Below are positions 46,457 to 55,749 of a stretch of DNA of 64,000 nt, one piece after another. The translations under genes and the position numbers were made by a program. Source of the stretch: Parapedobacter lycopersici (lineage in GTDB: Bacteria > Bacteroidota > Bacteroidia > Sphingobacteriales > Sphingobacteriaceae); the NCBI RefSeq assembly GCF_024643285.1, contig NZ_JAMSLW010000002.1, positions 1 through 64,000 of the forward strand, written 5' to 3'. The stretch's first letter is position 1. Every line of letters begins with the position of its first letter. The notes below the pieces were generated by a model. It saw only the letters and a program-made list of their open reading frames with translations. It searched no databases and was not told the DNA's origin.

Positions 46457-46509
46457 GTAAGGCGCCTTACTTTTGCAATACCCTTGCATCACTATTATCC
46501 GTACCTTTG
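46457..46509 (+). promoter_or_regulatory. Putative metal-responsive control region of the efflux operon
   Basis: Contains a 14-bp palindrome GTAAGGCGCCTTAC (46457-46470), a dyad TGCAA-TACCC-TTGCA (46474-46488) and the promoter box TACCTTTG (46502-46509), 9 nt before ATG 46519. The dyad is the size of a Fur-family box and lies 13 nt upstream of the -7 element; a Fur-family regulator is encoded in the same operon. The 14-bp palindrome has no loop, so it is not a good terminator for metA. Confidence 0.5.
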
Positions 46510-46518
46510 TGGGTAGTA

Positions 46519-46914
46519 ATGAAGCCCGTATTATCCATAGCGTTCAGTTTACTTTTTTTCGTGCAGGCGATACAGCCCAGCATGAATTTCTTCTGTGAAC
46601 TGCAAAAGCTTCCCGCACTTTTTGAACACTATCAGGAGCTGCGGGAATCGGAAGGGGTTTCTTTTCTACCGTTCCTCAGCCAGCATTATGCGGGTCGGGA
46701 CGGGGCCACTGATGATCACCGGGATGAGCATGACAGCCAACTCCCCTTTCATGGTGCACATCAATGCGGCCACGTGTATGTATTCGTGCCATCGGGCACA
46801 GCGAACCTGCACCTGGAAGTACCGGAACTTCTCCTGAAAAACGACGCCAACATTTCCATAGCCGCCATTCGGTCGGCCGATATTGACACGCCTTTCCAGC
46901 CACCAAAATCCTGA
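46519..46914 (+). CDS. Small exported protein of the metal-efflux operon, unknown family
   Basis: 131 aa from ATG 46519 (MKPVLSIAFSLLFFVQAIQP; four codons of an upstream ATG at 46507 would precede the -7 box end). Signal peptide about 1-20. The mature protein is rich in potential metal ligands: Q-H-Y-A-G-R-D-G-A-T-D-D-H-R-D-E-H-D and F-H-G-A-H-Q-C-G-H near residues 56-85. I do not recognise the family, but similar His/Asp-rich small exported proteins sit at the head of heavy-metal RND operons. It is 140 bp upstream of the CzcA-TolC gene; a metal-binding or sensing role is inferred. Confidence 0.65.
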   Translation: MKPVLSIAFSLLFFVQAIQPSMNFFCELQKLPALFEHYQELRESEGVSFLPFLSQHYAGRDGATDDHRDEHDSQLPFHGAHQCGHVYVFVPSGTANLHLEVPELLLKNDANISIAAIRSADIDTPFQPPKS

Positions 46915-46981
46915 TCTACAGACATTACCTGGCAACATCCATTTGATGGCACACCCATCATCACGGATGCGCTGTGTCTGG

Positions 46982-46998
46982 ATGGTTTTTTAAACCAT
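46982..46998. repeat. Inverted repeat ATGGTTT-TTT-AAACCAT
   Basis: Perfect 7-bp arms, 3-nt loop, between the small exported protein and the pump gene. Could form a small hairpin that tunes distal expression; purpose unknown. Confidence 0.4.
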
Positions 46999-47054
46999 GG
47001 GTAACAACATTGTCAAATCGTTGCTAACAAGACAGGAATTCAACTGCAATTGCC

Positions 47055-50000
47055 ATGCTGGATCGCATTATTCAATTTTCCATCAGGAACAAACTGATCA
47101 TTGGCCTTTTTACGCTTGGCCTGATCATCTGGGGGAGCATTTCCCTTACCCGCCTTCCCATAGATGCTGTACCGGATATTACCAATAACCAGGTGCAGAT
47201 CATTACCTCATCGCCTTCCCTCGCCGCACAGGAGGTGGAACGGCTCATTACTTTTCCCATTGAAACCAATATGGCCACCATTCCCGATATCGAGGAGATC
47301 CGCTCGTTCTCCCGGTTCGGGCTTTCAGTGGTGACCATCGTATTTAAAGAACAAACAGATATCTATTGGGCCAGGCAGCAGATTGCCGAGCGCCTGTCGC
47401 AGGCAGCAAAGGAAATCCCGCCCGGTTCGGGTGATCCTTATCTTGCCCCCATCAGTACCGGGCTTGGCGAAATTTACCAATATACACTCCAGGCGGAACC
47501 GGGCTATGAAGACCGCTTTTCGCTCATGGAGCTCCGCACCATACAGGACTGGATCGTACGCCGGCAATTGCTTGGCACCCCGGGCGTTGCCGAGGTGAGC
47601 AGTTTCGGCGGTTACCTTAAACAATACGAAGTGGCTATTGATCCCGACCGGCTCCGCGCGATGAATATCACGCTTTCGGAGCTTTTCGGGGCGCTGGAAA
47701 AAAACAACCAGAATACCGGGGGTGCATACATCGAAAAGCAGCCCAATGCGTACTTTATCCGTTCATCAGGACTGATCAGCGGCTTAAAGGATATCGAAAA
47801 AATTGTCGTGCGCGTGAATCCAAACGGCATACCGGTACTGGTGCAGGATGTAGCTACGGTACAGCTTGGCCATGCGACCCGCTATGGGGCAATCACCCGG
47901 AACGGAACGGGGGAAGCGGTAGGTGCGGTGGTGATGATGCTGAAAGACGAGAATGGCGCCCAGGTGATTAAACGGGTAAAAGCGCGCATCGCCCAAATCG
48001 AGGAAGCATTACCGGAGGGGGTTTCGATCAAACCGTTCATTGACCGCACAACGCTGGTCGATAAAGCCATTGGTACCGTTTCCAAAAACTTGATTGAGGG
48101 TGCGCTGATCGTCATTTTTATTCTCGTCCTCTTCCTGGGGAACGTACGCGCCGGACTGGTAGTGGCCTCCGTCATTCCGCTGGCCATGCTCTTTGCCATC
48201 TCGATGATGAATGTTTTCGGTGTTTCGGGAAACCTGATGAGCCTCGGCGCCATTGATTTCGGGCTGATCGTGGATGGTGCGGTTATTATTGTAGAAAGTG
48301 TGGTGCACCGCATCACCGGAAGCAAGCTGCGCTATGCAGGTGTTGCCCGGCTTAACCAGCAGCAAATGGACGAGGAGGTGTACAGCGCATCGAGTAAAAT
48401 CCGCAAGTCAGCCGCTTTCGGCGAAATCATCATCCTGATTGTATACCTGCCCCTGCTGACACTGGTGGGTGTTGAAGGAAAGATGTTCCGGCCCATGGCC
48501 ATGACGGTGAGCTTTGCCATCCTGGGGGCCTTTATCCTTTCCCTCACCTATGTGCCCATGATGTCGGCGTTGTTCCTGGACAAACGGACGGAACACCGGC
48601 GCAATTTTTCGGACCGGATGATGGATTTTTTTCAGCGGCATTACCAGCCCGTCATCGCCTGGGCACTGAAAAGCCGGAAATCGGTGGTGTTTTCCGCCGT
48701 TGTGCTGTTCGCCTTTAGCCTGTTCATGTTTTCACGCATGGGCGCGGAATTTATTCCCACGCTGGACGAGGGGGATTTTGCCATCGGCACGATGGTCATG
48801 ACGGGCAGCTCGCTTACAGAAAGTGTGGAAATATCCAATAAGGCAGCCAAAATACTCATGGATGAGTTTCCCGAAGTGGTAGAAGTGGTAGGCAAGACCG
48901 GCTCCGGGGAAATCCCTACGGATCCCATGCCCATCGAAGCTACGGACATGATTGTGGTGCTGAAAGACCGTAAAGAATGGACCAGTGCCCGGACCAGGGA
49001 AGAACTGGCAGCCAAAATGAATGATGCGCTGTCCGTACTGCCCGGCGCACGCTTTAGCTTCCAGCAGCCGATTCAGATGCGTTTTAATGAGCTGATGACA
49101 GGGTCCAAGCAGGATGTCGTGCTCAAGATCTACGGCGACGACCTGGATGAGCTCAGCCGGCAGGCAGACCGGGTGGGTGCCCTGGTGAATACCGTTGCCG
49201 GTGCTGCGGATCTATATGTCGAAAAAGTAACCGGCCTGCCACAGATTGTGGTGGAGCTGGACCGCGACGCCATCGCCCGCTACGGGCTCGACGTGGAGAC
49301 AATCAACAACGTCATTAATACCGCCTTTGCCGGGCAGCCGGCCGGACTGGTGTATGAGGGGGAACGGCGTTTCGATCTGGTGGTACGGTTAGGGTCGGAT
49401 TACCGGAAGGACATCACGGACGTAAAAAGCCTGTACATCAGCACGCCAACCGGCCAGCAGGTACCCATCACGCAGGTGGCTGACATCCGGCTTGTACCCG
49501 GTCCGGTTCAGATTCAACGTGACGACACAAAACGCCGGATCACCATCGCGTTCAATGTGCGGGGGCGTGATGTGGAAAGCATCGTCGACGAGATCAGGGA
49601 AAAGGTTGCCCAATCCATCAGCCTGCCCTCGGGCTATTATATGACATACGGTGGCCAGTTTGAAAACCTGATTGAAGCCCGCCAGCGGCTGGCAGTGGCC
49701 GTGCCCCTGGCCCTTGGGTTAATCTTTGCATTGCTCTACTTTACTTTCCATTCGGTAAAACAGAGCATCCTGATTTTCATGGCAATCCCGATGTCGGCTA
49801 TCGGTGGCGTGTTCGCACTTTACCTGCGTGATATGCCGTTCAGTATCTCCGCGGGTGTCGGCTTTATCGCGTTATTCGGTGTAGCTGTACTGAACGGTAT
49901 CGTGCTTCTCGCCGAATTCAACCGCCTCAAGACTTCGGGGGTGGTCGACCTGGGTGAACGGGTACGCCGCGGCACGCAGACCCGGTTACGGCCGGTGCTG

Positions 50001-51434
50001 ATGACCGCACTCGTGGCGTCCCTGGGGTTCCTGCCCATGGCGCTTTCCACATCGGCCGGTGCGGAGGTACAGCGCCCCCTGGCTACCGTGGTTATCGGGG
50101 GGCTCTTTACGGCCACCCTGCTCACCCTGATCGTGCTGCCCGTACTCTACACATTCTTCGAAAACGGAATTAAACAACGCAACGGTGCGACGGGCGCTGT
50201 TATCCTGTTGTTGGGCATGCTGGCACTGCCGGCGGCAAACGGCGCCCGGGCACAGGAAGCCCCGCAACGATACACCCTGGAGCGCGCCATTGATGAAACC
50301 CTGCAAAACCATCCGGCACTCCGGGCGGACAGTTACCGGATTGCCAGCGGCCGCGCATTGAAACGGACGGCTTTCGACCCGGGCAAGACGGATGTAGCAA
50401 TGCAGTACGGAAAGTACAATAGTTTCGAAAACGATCTTTCGTTCACACTTTCCCAGCGTTTTTCGTTTCCAACGGTATATACTGCCCAGGCAAAACTGCT
50501 TGCCGAGCAGCTTACGGGTCTTGAACTGAAGCGCGCCGTTACCGCCAATGAACTAACGGCCAACGTCAAAGCGGTATGGTATCAACTGGCCTATCTTGAT
50601 GAGGCCAGGCGCCTGCTGCTCCGGCAGGATACCATATACAGCGCATTCGCCCGGGCGGCCGATATCCGGTTCCGCACCGGCGAAACGAACCGGCTCGAAC
50701 AGGTGACGGCTGAAACCCAATTGATGGAAGTCCGCAACCTGCTTATGCAAAACCGGGCAGACTACCGGAACTGGTACCGGCAGCTGCAGGTATTGGTGAA
50801 TACGTCCGATACGCTGATGCTTGATATTGGCAGGCTCGAGGCCCGCCCGCTCACCCTGCAGCTCGATACGGCTGCGTTGTCCCGTAACCCCGGACTGGCT
50901 CAGAGCCGGCAGCAGATTGCCGTGGCCGGGCAACGCCAGCGGGTGGAAAAGGGCCTGTTGCTGCCCGACCTGACGGTTGGTTACCTGAATCAGTCGCTGA
51001 TCGGCAGCCCGCTGGTAAACGGTAGTACAGCGGCCATGGGTAACCGGTTCTCGGCCGTTCAGGCCGGCATCGGTATTCCCCTGTTCTTTGGCGCACAAAC
51101 GGCACGCATCCGTGCCGCCACGGAAGTCCGGCTGGCCGCCGAAGCCGATTATGCCGCTGCCGAAAATGCACTCCAGGCCACATATTCCCGGCAGCTGCAG
51201 GCGTACCTGAAGTTAACGGATACGCGCGCCTATTACGAACTCCGCGCACTGCCCCAGGCGGAGGTCATACTGGAAAACGCCGATAAAGGATTCCGCGAAG
51301 GGGCAATCGGCTATGTCGAGTATGTGCAGGGGGTACAGCGCGCCATCGATATCAAGTCGGGTTATCTCGACGCACTTAATCAGTACAACCAGGCTGTGAT
51401 TAACCTGGAATTTCTTTTCGGTCAATCCCAGTAA
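47055..51434 (+). CDS. CzcA-type heavy-metal RND pump fused to TolC-like outer membrane factor
   Basis: 1459 aa. Residues 1 to about 1040 are a heavy-metal-efflux RND pump (CusA/CzcA): N-terminal helix and porter lobes, transmembrane helix 4 motif D-F-G-L-I-V-D-G-A-V-I-I-V-E with Asp401, Asp407 and Glu414, matching Asp402/Asp408/Glu415 required for proton relay in Cupriavidus CzcA, and late helices F-I-A-L-F-G-V-A-V-L-N-G-I-V. Residues about 1068-1459 are a TolC-like outer membrane factor (two repeated helical hairpins). The junction (about 1045-1067, A-V-I-L-L-L-G-M-L-A-L-P-A ... A-R-A-Q) still looks like a signal peptide with a cleavage site, so the OMF may be released after export. Followed after 13 bp by the adaptor gene. 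Such fusions are known in Bacteroidota. Confidence 0.92.
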   Translation: MLDRIIQFSIRNKLIIGLFTLGLIIWGSISLTRLPIDAVPDITNNQVQIITSSPSLAAQEVERLITFPIETNMATIPDIEEIRSFSRFGLSVVTIVFKEQTDIYWARQQIAERLSQAAKEIPPGSGDPYLAPISTGLGEIYQYTLQAEPGYEDRFSLMELRTIQDWIVRRQLLGTPGVAEVSSFGGYLKQYEVAIDPDRLRAMNITLSELFGALEKNNQNTGGAYIEKQPNAYFIRSSGLISGLKDIEKIVVRVNPNGIPVLVQDVATVQLGHATRYGAITRNGTGEAVGAVVMMLKDENGAQVIKRVKARIAQIEEALPEGVSIKPFIDRTTLVDKAIGTVSKNLIEGALIVIFILVLFLGNVRAGLVVASVIPLAMLFAISMMNVFGVSGNLMSLGAIDFGLIVDGAVIIVESVVHRITGSKLRYAGVARLNQQQMDEEVYSASSKIRKSAAFGEIIILIVYLPLLTLVGVEGKMFRPMAMTVSFAILGAFILSLTYVPMMSALFLDKRTEHRRNFSDRMMDFFQRHYQPVIAWALKSRKSVVFSAVVLFAFSLFMFSRMGAEFIPTLDEGDFAIGTMVMTGSSLTESVEISNKAAKILMDEFPEVVEVVGKTGSGEIPTDPMPIEATDMIVVLKDRKEWTSARTREELAAKMNDALSVLPGARFSFQQPIQMRFNELMTGSKQDVVLKIYGDDLDELSRQADRVGALVNTVAGAADLYVEKVTGLPQIVVELDRDAIARYGLDVETINNVINTAFAGQPAGLVYEGERRFDLVVRLGSDYRKDITDVKSLYISTPTGQQVPITQVADIRLVPGPVQIQRDDTKRRITIAFNVRGRDVESIVDEIREKVAQSISLPSGYYMTYGGQFENLIEARQRLAVAVPLALGLIFALLYFTFHSVKQSILIFMAIPMSAIGGVFALYLRDMPFSISAGVGFIALFGVAVLNGIVLLAEFNRLKTSGVVDLGERVRRGTQTRLRPVLMTALVASLGFLPMALSTSAGAEVQRPLATVVIGGLFTATLLTLIVLPVLYTFFENGIKQRNGATGAVILLLGMLALPAANGARAQEAPQRYTLERAIDETLQNHPALRADSYRIASGRALKRTAFDPGKTDVAMQYGKYNSFENDLSFTLSQRFSFPTVYTAQAKLLAEQLTGLELKRAVTANELTANVKAVWYQLAYLDEARRLLLRQDTIYSAFARAADIRFRTGETNRLEQVTAETQLMEVRNLLMQNRADYRNWYRQLQVLVNTSDTLMLDIGRLEARPLTLQLDTAALSRNPGLAQSRQQIAVAGQRQRVEKGLLLPDLTVGYLNQSLIGSPLVNGSTAAMGNRFSAVQAGIGIPLFFGAQTARIRAATEVRLAAEADYAAAENALQATYSRQLQAYLKLTDTRAYYELRALPQAEVILENADKGFREGAIGYVEYVQGVQRAIDIKSGYLDALNQYNQAVINLEFLFGQSQ

Positions 51435-51447
51435 TCATCATCAATCC

Positions 51448-52698
51448 ATGAATACCATGAACACTTCCATAATACCCGCCGGACGATCCTTAACGGCCAA
51501 CCGGCTCTGTTTAATTTATTTATTCTGCATGCTGCTGGTATTGGGCGCATGTTCAGCTGAAACCGCCACTGAAACGGAAGCCGATGGAACGGCTGCTGCT
51601 GAACAGGATAGCGGACACGACGATGAAAATCTTACCACGCTGACAGCCGCCCAGTTCAAGGCCGCTGGCATCACGGTAGGCGGCATTACCGTACGGAACC
51701 TGAGCAATACGCTCCGCGTAAACGGCACGGTGGACGTTCCGCCGCAAAACCTGATTAACATCAGCGCACCGATGGGTGGATTTATCCGGAAGACCGAGTT
51801 ACTGCCTGGTATGGCCATCAAAAAAGGGCAGTTGCTGGCCGTTCTCGAACATCCGGATTACGTGACGCTCCAGCAGGAATACGTCGAAAGCAGCAATGAA
51901 TTGGCGTACATGGAGCTGGAGTACCGGCGGCAGCAGACGCTGAGCTCGGAAAACGTCAGCGCGCTGAAGACATTCCAGCAAACCGAGGCCGCTTATAAAA
52001 ACTTACAGGCCCGTGTGAAAGCGCTGGAAGAGAAACTGGCCATCATCGGCGTGAAGGCGACGGGACTTACCGCAGCGAATATCTCGCGCTATGTCAATCT
52101 GTACGCACCTGTTTCGGGCTATGTATCCGCTGTGGATGTTAACCTCGGCAAATATGTGACCCCTACCGATGTGCTGTTCCGGCTGATTGATGCCGAGCAC
52201 CTGCACGCAGACCTTACCGTGTATGAAAAGGACCTCGCCAAAGTCCGCGCCGGGCAGCGGGTCTGGTTTACCGTACCCAATGCCCCGTCCAAAACGCATC
52301 AGGCTGAAGTGTACCTGATCGGCAAGCAGATTGAGGACGACCGGAGTATCCGCGTACATGCCCATCTTGAAGAAGAAGGAAACGATCTGGTACCCGGCAT
52401 GTATGTCCAGGCGGTCATCGAAACCGGTGCTAACCCGGTACCCGCGGTACCGGACGAGGCACTGGTACAATTTGAAGGGAATTATTATGTTTACATAGTC
52501 CGCGGAACACCAGCAGGTAATGCAGCAGATTATACTTTTGAAATGACGGCGGTGCAGACCGGTGTTTCCGAAAATGGCTTCACGGAAGTGGTGCTTCCTG
52601 ACAGCATAGACTCCGCCGCGGCGACGGTGGTAACAAAAGGTGCATTCACCTTGTTAGGAAAGATGAAAAACAGTGAGGAGGCCGGTCATGCACACTAA
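51448..52698 (+). CDS. RND efflux periplasmic adaptor lipoprotein (CzcB/CusB-like)
   Basis: 416 aa. N-terminal hydrophobic segment ends with the lipobox V-L-G-A-C (Cys35) after a long lead. Adaptor layout: beta-barrel/lipoyl half (N-I-S-A-P-M-G-G-F-I-R-K-T-E-L-L-P-G-M-A-I-K-K-G-Q-L-L-A-V-L-E-H-P), a coiled hairpin (about 145-200, Y-V-E-S-S-N-E-L-A-Y-M-E-L-E-Y ... K-A-L-E-E-K-L-A-I-I), second lipoyl half (Y-A-P-V-S-G-Y-V-S-A-V-D-V-N-L-G) and a barrel and membrane-proximal domain. The acidic segment after Cys35 (E-T-A-T-E-T-E-A-D) and the His-rich C-terminus E-A-G-H-A-H could chelate metal. Links the inner-membrane pump to the fused outer membrane part. Confidence 0.92.
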   Translation: MNTMNTSIIPAGRSLTANRLCLIYLFCMLLVLGACSAETATETEADGTAAAEQDSGHDDENLTTLTAAQFKAAGITVGGITVRNLSNTLRVNGTVDVPPQNLINISAPMGGFIRKTELLPGMAIKKGQLLAVLEHPDYVTLQQEYVESSNELAYMELEYRRQQTLSSENVSALKTFQQTEAAYKNLQARVKALEEKLAIIGVKATGLTAANISRYVNLYAPVSGYVSAVDVNLGKYVTPTDVLFRLIDAEHLHADLTVYEKDLAKVRAGQRVWFTVPNAPSKTHQAEVYLIGKQIEDDRSIRVHAHLEEEGNDLVPGMYVQAVIETGANPVPAVPDEALVQFEGNYYVYIVRGTPAGNAADYTFEMTAVQTGVSENGFTEVVLPDSIDSAAATVVTKGAFTLLGKMKNSEEAGHAH

Positions 52699-52728
52699 CA
52701 CAATTACGCTCATTCAACTGATCTGAAC

Positions 52729-55221
52729 ATGAAAAAAGTGACATTACAAATTCCGCTGGTGTTGCCGCATGTACCGGATGAAAAAGACCGGTGTGTCGAC
52801 CAGCTTGTAAACCGGCTGCGCGAAAGCGAAGGACTTGAAAAGGTGCACATTCAGGTACAGGATAGCGTTCCATTGCTCTGCCTGCATTACGATCCGGAAA
52901 AAATAACAATCGACCGTGTGCGTTCGCTGGCACAAAAAGCCGGCGCCGCAATCAGCGAACAGTTTGGACATGCCCTTATTGAGGTGCAGGGAATCCGGCA
53001 TACGCGGCACGCCCGCCACATTGCCGCCGGTCTACAGGCCGTACCGGGTATCCTGGAAGCCGCTGTCTCGGCCTCGGGAATGGTCCGGCTCGAATATGAT
53101 GCCACACAGACGGATGCATCGGCAATTCATGGGGCATTGCGCCGGATGGGACTGGAAATCATCGATCCGGAAGTACCGGCCGCCCGTTTCCTAACCGTAT
53201 CGGCCGGCGGGAAAGACGAAGCGGCACATGTGCACGGGGAAGGAGAAGCGCATGAGGGGGCGCATCACCACACGCACGGCGGACTGTTTGGTAAAAACAC
53301 CGAACTCTTCTTTTCGCTCCTTTGCGGCGCATTGCTGGGTATTGGTTTCGGATTGTCCTTTGCGGAGGCAGTTCCTGCCTGGGTTAGTCTGACGCTTTAT
53401 ATCGGCGCTTACTTCTTCGGCGGCTTTTACACGGCCAGGGAAGCCGTGCAGACCATCGCACGGGGAAGCTTTGAAATCGATTTCCTGATGTTGGTTGCTG
53501 CCATTGGTGCCGCTATCCTCGGGGAATGGGCGGAAGGTGCCCTGCTACTGTTCCTCTTTAGCCTGGGGCATGCCCTGGAACATTACGCGATGGACAAAGC
53601 CCGGAAATCCATTGCGGCACTGGCCGACCTGGCACCTAAAAAAGCGCTGCGTAAACAAAATGGCCAAACTGTTGAAGTACGCATTGATGAGCTGCGGGTC
53701 GGTGACATCATCGTGGTAAAACCCAACACCAAAATTGCGGCGGACGGTGTGGTAGTGGCCGGTAGCGGAAGCGTCAATCAGGCACCGATCACCGGAGAAA
53801 GTATGCCGGTCGACAAGGAGCCGGTTTCCGATGCCGGAAAAGACTGGTCAGCCGAAACCAATATCAGTGACGTGAACCGCGTCTTCTCCGGGACGCTCAA
53901 TGGCAACAGCACATTGGAGGTGCAGGTAACCCGTGCTGCTTCCGATTCGACGCTTTCCCGGTTGGTTAAACTGGTTAACGAGGCACAGACCCAGCAATCG
54001 CCCACACAACAGTTTACCGATAAATTCGAGAAATACTTCGTCCCCGCCGTACTGATACTGGTGGTATTACTCAATTTTGCCTTTTTGGTGATAGACGAGG
54101 ATTTTGCCGACAGTTTCTACCGGTCGATGGCTGTACTCGTGGCCGCAAGCCCCTGTGCACTGGCCATTTCCACACCGAGCGCTGTGCTCAGTGGTGTGGC
54201 GCGGGCGGCCAGAAGCGGTGTACTGATCAAGGGCGGACGGCCATTGGAAGATCTTGGTGTACTCACCGCGCTGGCGTTTGACAAAACCGGAACACTGACC
54301 GAAGGAAAGCCAAAACTCACCCAGGTGGTCACGCTGGCCGAAATGGATGAGACGGCGCTGCTGAAGGCCGCGGTAGCCGTGGAGGCACTCAGCGACCACC
54401 CCCTTGCCAAGGCCATCGTACGCGACGGTACCGAACGGTTGAAGGGTATGGATATTCCCGTTGCCTCCCAGCTGGAAGCCGTATTGGGCAAAGGGATTAA
54501 AGCGACGCTGGGCACCGATACCGTATACATCGGCAATGTGGAACTTTACCAGTCGCTGGATGGGCCCGTACCGCCAGCCGGCGTAATTGAACAGGTACAG
54601 TCACTGGAATCGGCGGGGAATACCACCATGCTCATCCGCAAAAATGAACAATACGTCGGCATTATTGCCCTGATGGACACCCCCCGGCCCGAGGCGGCAC
54701 CGACATTGAAACGCCTGGAAAGGCTCGGCATCCGGCGCATGGTCATGCTGACGGGCGACAATCAGCATGTTGCTGACGCAGTTGCGGCGCAAATCGGCCT
54801 GACCGATGCCTGGGGCAGCCTGCTGCCCGAAGAAAAGGTAGCGGCCGTCCAGCGGCTCCGGCAGGAGGTTTCCCGGGTCGCCATGGTAGGTGACGGGGTA
54901 AACGATGCCCCCGCCATGGCCAACAGCACCGTAGGCATTGCCATGGGGGCTGCCGGCAGCGATGTGGCGCTGGAAACGGCCGATATTGCCCTGATGGGCG
55001 ATAAACTGGAAACCCTACCCTTTGCCATCGGCCTCAGCCGGAAAGCCAAGCGCATTATCCGGCAGAATCTATGGATGAGCCTCGGCGTAGTGGCACTGCT
55101 GATCCCGCTGACAATCGCCGGTATAGCCAGTATCGGTCCGGCGGTAATGGTGCATGAGGGTTCCACGCTGCTCGTTGTGTTCAATGCCCTGCGTTTACTG
55201 GCCTACCGGGATCATGCATAG
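52729..55221 (+). CDS. P1B-type heavy-metal ATPase with SPC motif (P1B-4-like)
   Basis: 830 aa. Transmembrane metal site is S-P-C (474-476), and the last helix has H-E-G-S-T-x5-N (His809-Asn819): both define the P1B-4 group (CoaT, PfeT, CtpD), which export Co2+, Fe2+ or Ni2+, rather than the C-P-C of Zn/Cd/Cu pumps. Other P-type landmarks: Asp518 in D-K-T-G-T, T-G-E-S, H-P (S-D-H-P-L) and G-D-G-V-N-D. Two N-terminal HMA-like domains (about 1-75 and 80-150) lack C-x-x-C; a His-rich linker (167-187, H-V-H-G-E-G-E-A-H-E-G-A-H-H-H) may serve instead. Encoded 30 bp after the adaptor and followed by a Fur-family gene. Confidence 0.92.
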   Translation: MKKVTLQIPLVLPHVPDEKDRCVDQLVNRLRESEGLEKVHIQVQDSVPLLCLHYDPEKITIDRVRSLAQKAGAAISEQFGHALIEVQGIRHTRHARHIAAGLQAVPGILEAAVSASGMVRLEYDATQTDASAIHGALRRMGLEIIDPEVPAARFLTVSAGGKDEAAHVHGEGEAHEGAHHHTHGGLFGKNTELFFSLLCGALLGIGFGLSFAEAVPAWVSLTLYIGAYFFGGFYTAREAVQTIARGSFEIDFLMLVAAIGAAILGEWAEGALLLFLFSLGHALEHYAMDKARKSIAALADLAPKKALRKQNGQTVEVRIDELRVGDIIVVKPNTKIAADGVVVAGSGSVNQAPITGESMPVDKEPVSDAGKDWSAETNISDVNRVFSGTLNGNSTLEVQVTRAASDSTLSRLVKLVNEAQTQQSPTQQFTDKFEKYFVPAVLILVVLLNFAFLVIDEDFADSFYRSMAVLVAASPCALAISTPSAVLSGVARAARSGVLIKGGRPLEDLGVLTALAFDKTGTLTEGKPKLTQVVTLAEMDETALLKAAVAVEALSDHPLAKAIVRDGTERLKGMDIPVASQLEAVLGKGIKATLGTDTVYIGNVELYQSLDGPVPPAGVIEQVQSLESAGNTTMLIRKNEQYVGIIALMDTPRPEAAPTLKRLERLGIRRMVMLTGDNQHVADAVAAQIGLTDAWGSLLPEEKVAAVQRLRQEVSRVAMVGDGVNDAPAMANSTVGIAMGAAGSDVALETADIALMGDKLETLPFAIGLSRKAKRIIRQNLWMSLGVVALLIPLTIAGIASIGPAVMVHEGSTLLVVFNALRLLAYRDHA

Positions 55222-55284
55222 GCAACTTACGGCACAGGATTTGAACTATTCGCTATTGGAAAACGGTTTATAATAATACAGGCA

Positions 55285-55707
55285 ATGTCAAACACCTTTG
55301 AAGAAAAACTGACTGCAAAACAGATCCGGCCCACCGCCATGCGGCTGCTGGTACTGGAAACATTATCCTGGCAGGAATCGGCCATCAGCCTTTCGGAACT
55401 CGAAAAATCCTTCGGGAAATCCGATCGGATCACGCTGTACCGGGCGCTTAAAACGTTTGAAGAAAAGGGCCTCGTACACAGCATAGACGACGGAACGGGC
55501 GCACCGAAGTACGCCCTGTGCCCCGATGGGTGCAATTGCGATATCGCAAACGACCTGCACGTGCATTTTCATTGCAATGTCTGTGGCGAGACGTTCTGTT
55601 TACCGTCCTATAAAATTCCCGCGTTTTCGCTGCCTGACCGATTCCGTGCCGACTCGGCCAATGTGGTCATCAAGGGCGCGTGTGCACGCTGCATCCAACC
55701 TGAATAG
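55285..55707 (+). CDS. Fur family metal-dependent regulator
   Basis: 140 aa. Winged helix (I-R-P-T-A-M-R-L-L-V-L-E-T-L, K-S-D-R-I-T-L-Y-R-A-L-K-T-F) and dimer domain with H-V-H-F-H-C-N-V-C-G-E-T-F-C and C-terminal G-A-C-A-R-C, which provide the structural C-x-x-C pair(s) and the metal ligands of Fur/Zur proteins. The extra C-P-D-G-C-N-C segment before the domain is unusual and may add a metal site. Last gene of the efflux operon (63 bp after the ATPase); candidate regulator of the operon's own promoter (46457-46509). Whether it senses Fe, Zn or Co cannot be decided. Confidence 0.85.
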   Translation: MSNTFEEKLTAKQIRPTAMRLLVLETLSWQESAISLSELEKSFGKSDRITLYRALKTFEEKGLVHSIDDGTGAPKYALCPDGCNCDIANDLHVHFHCNVCGETFCLPSYKIPAFSLPDRFRADSANVVIKGACARCIQPE

Positions 55708-55749
55708 GTCGATGCAGACACCCATAGCCGGCCCTGTACAGCTTATGCC

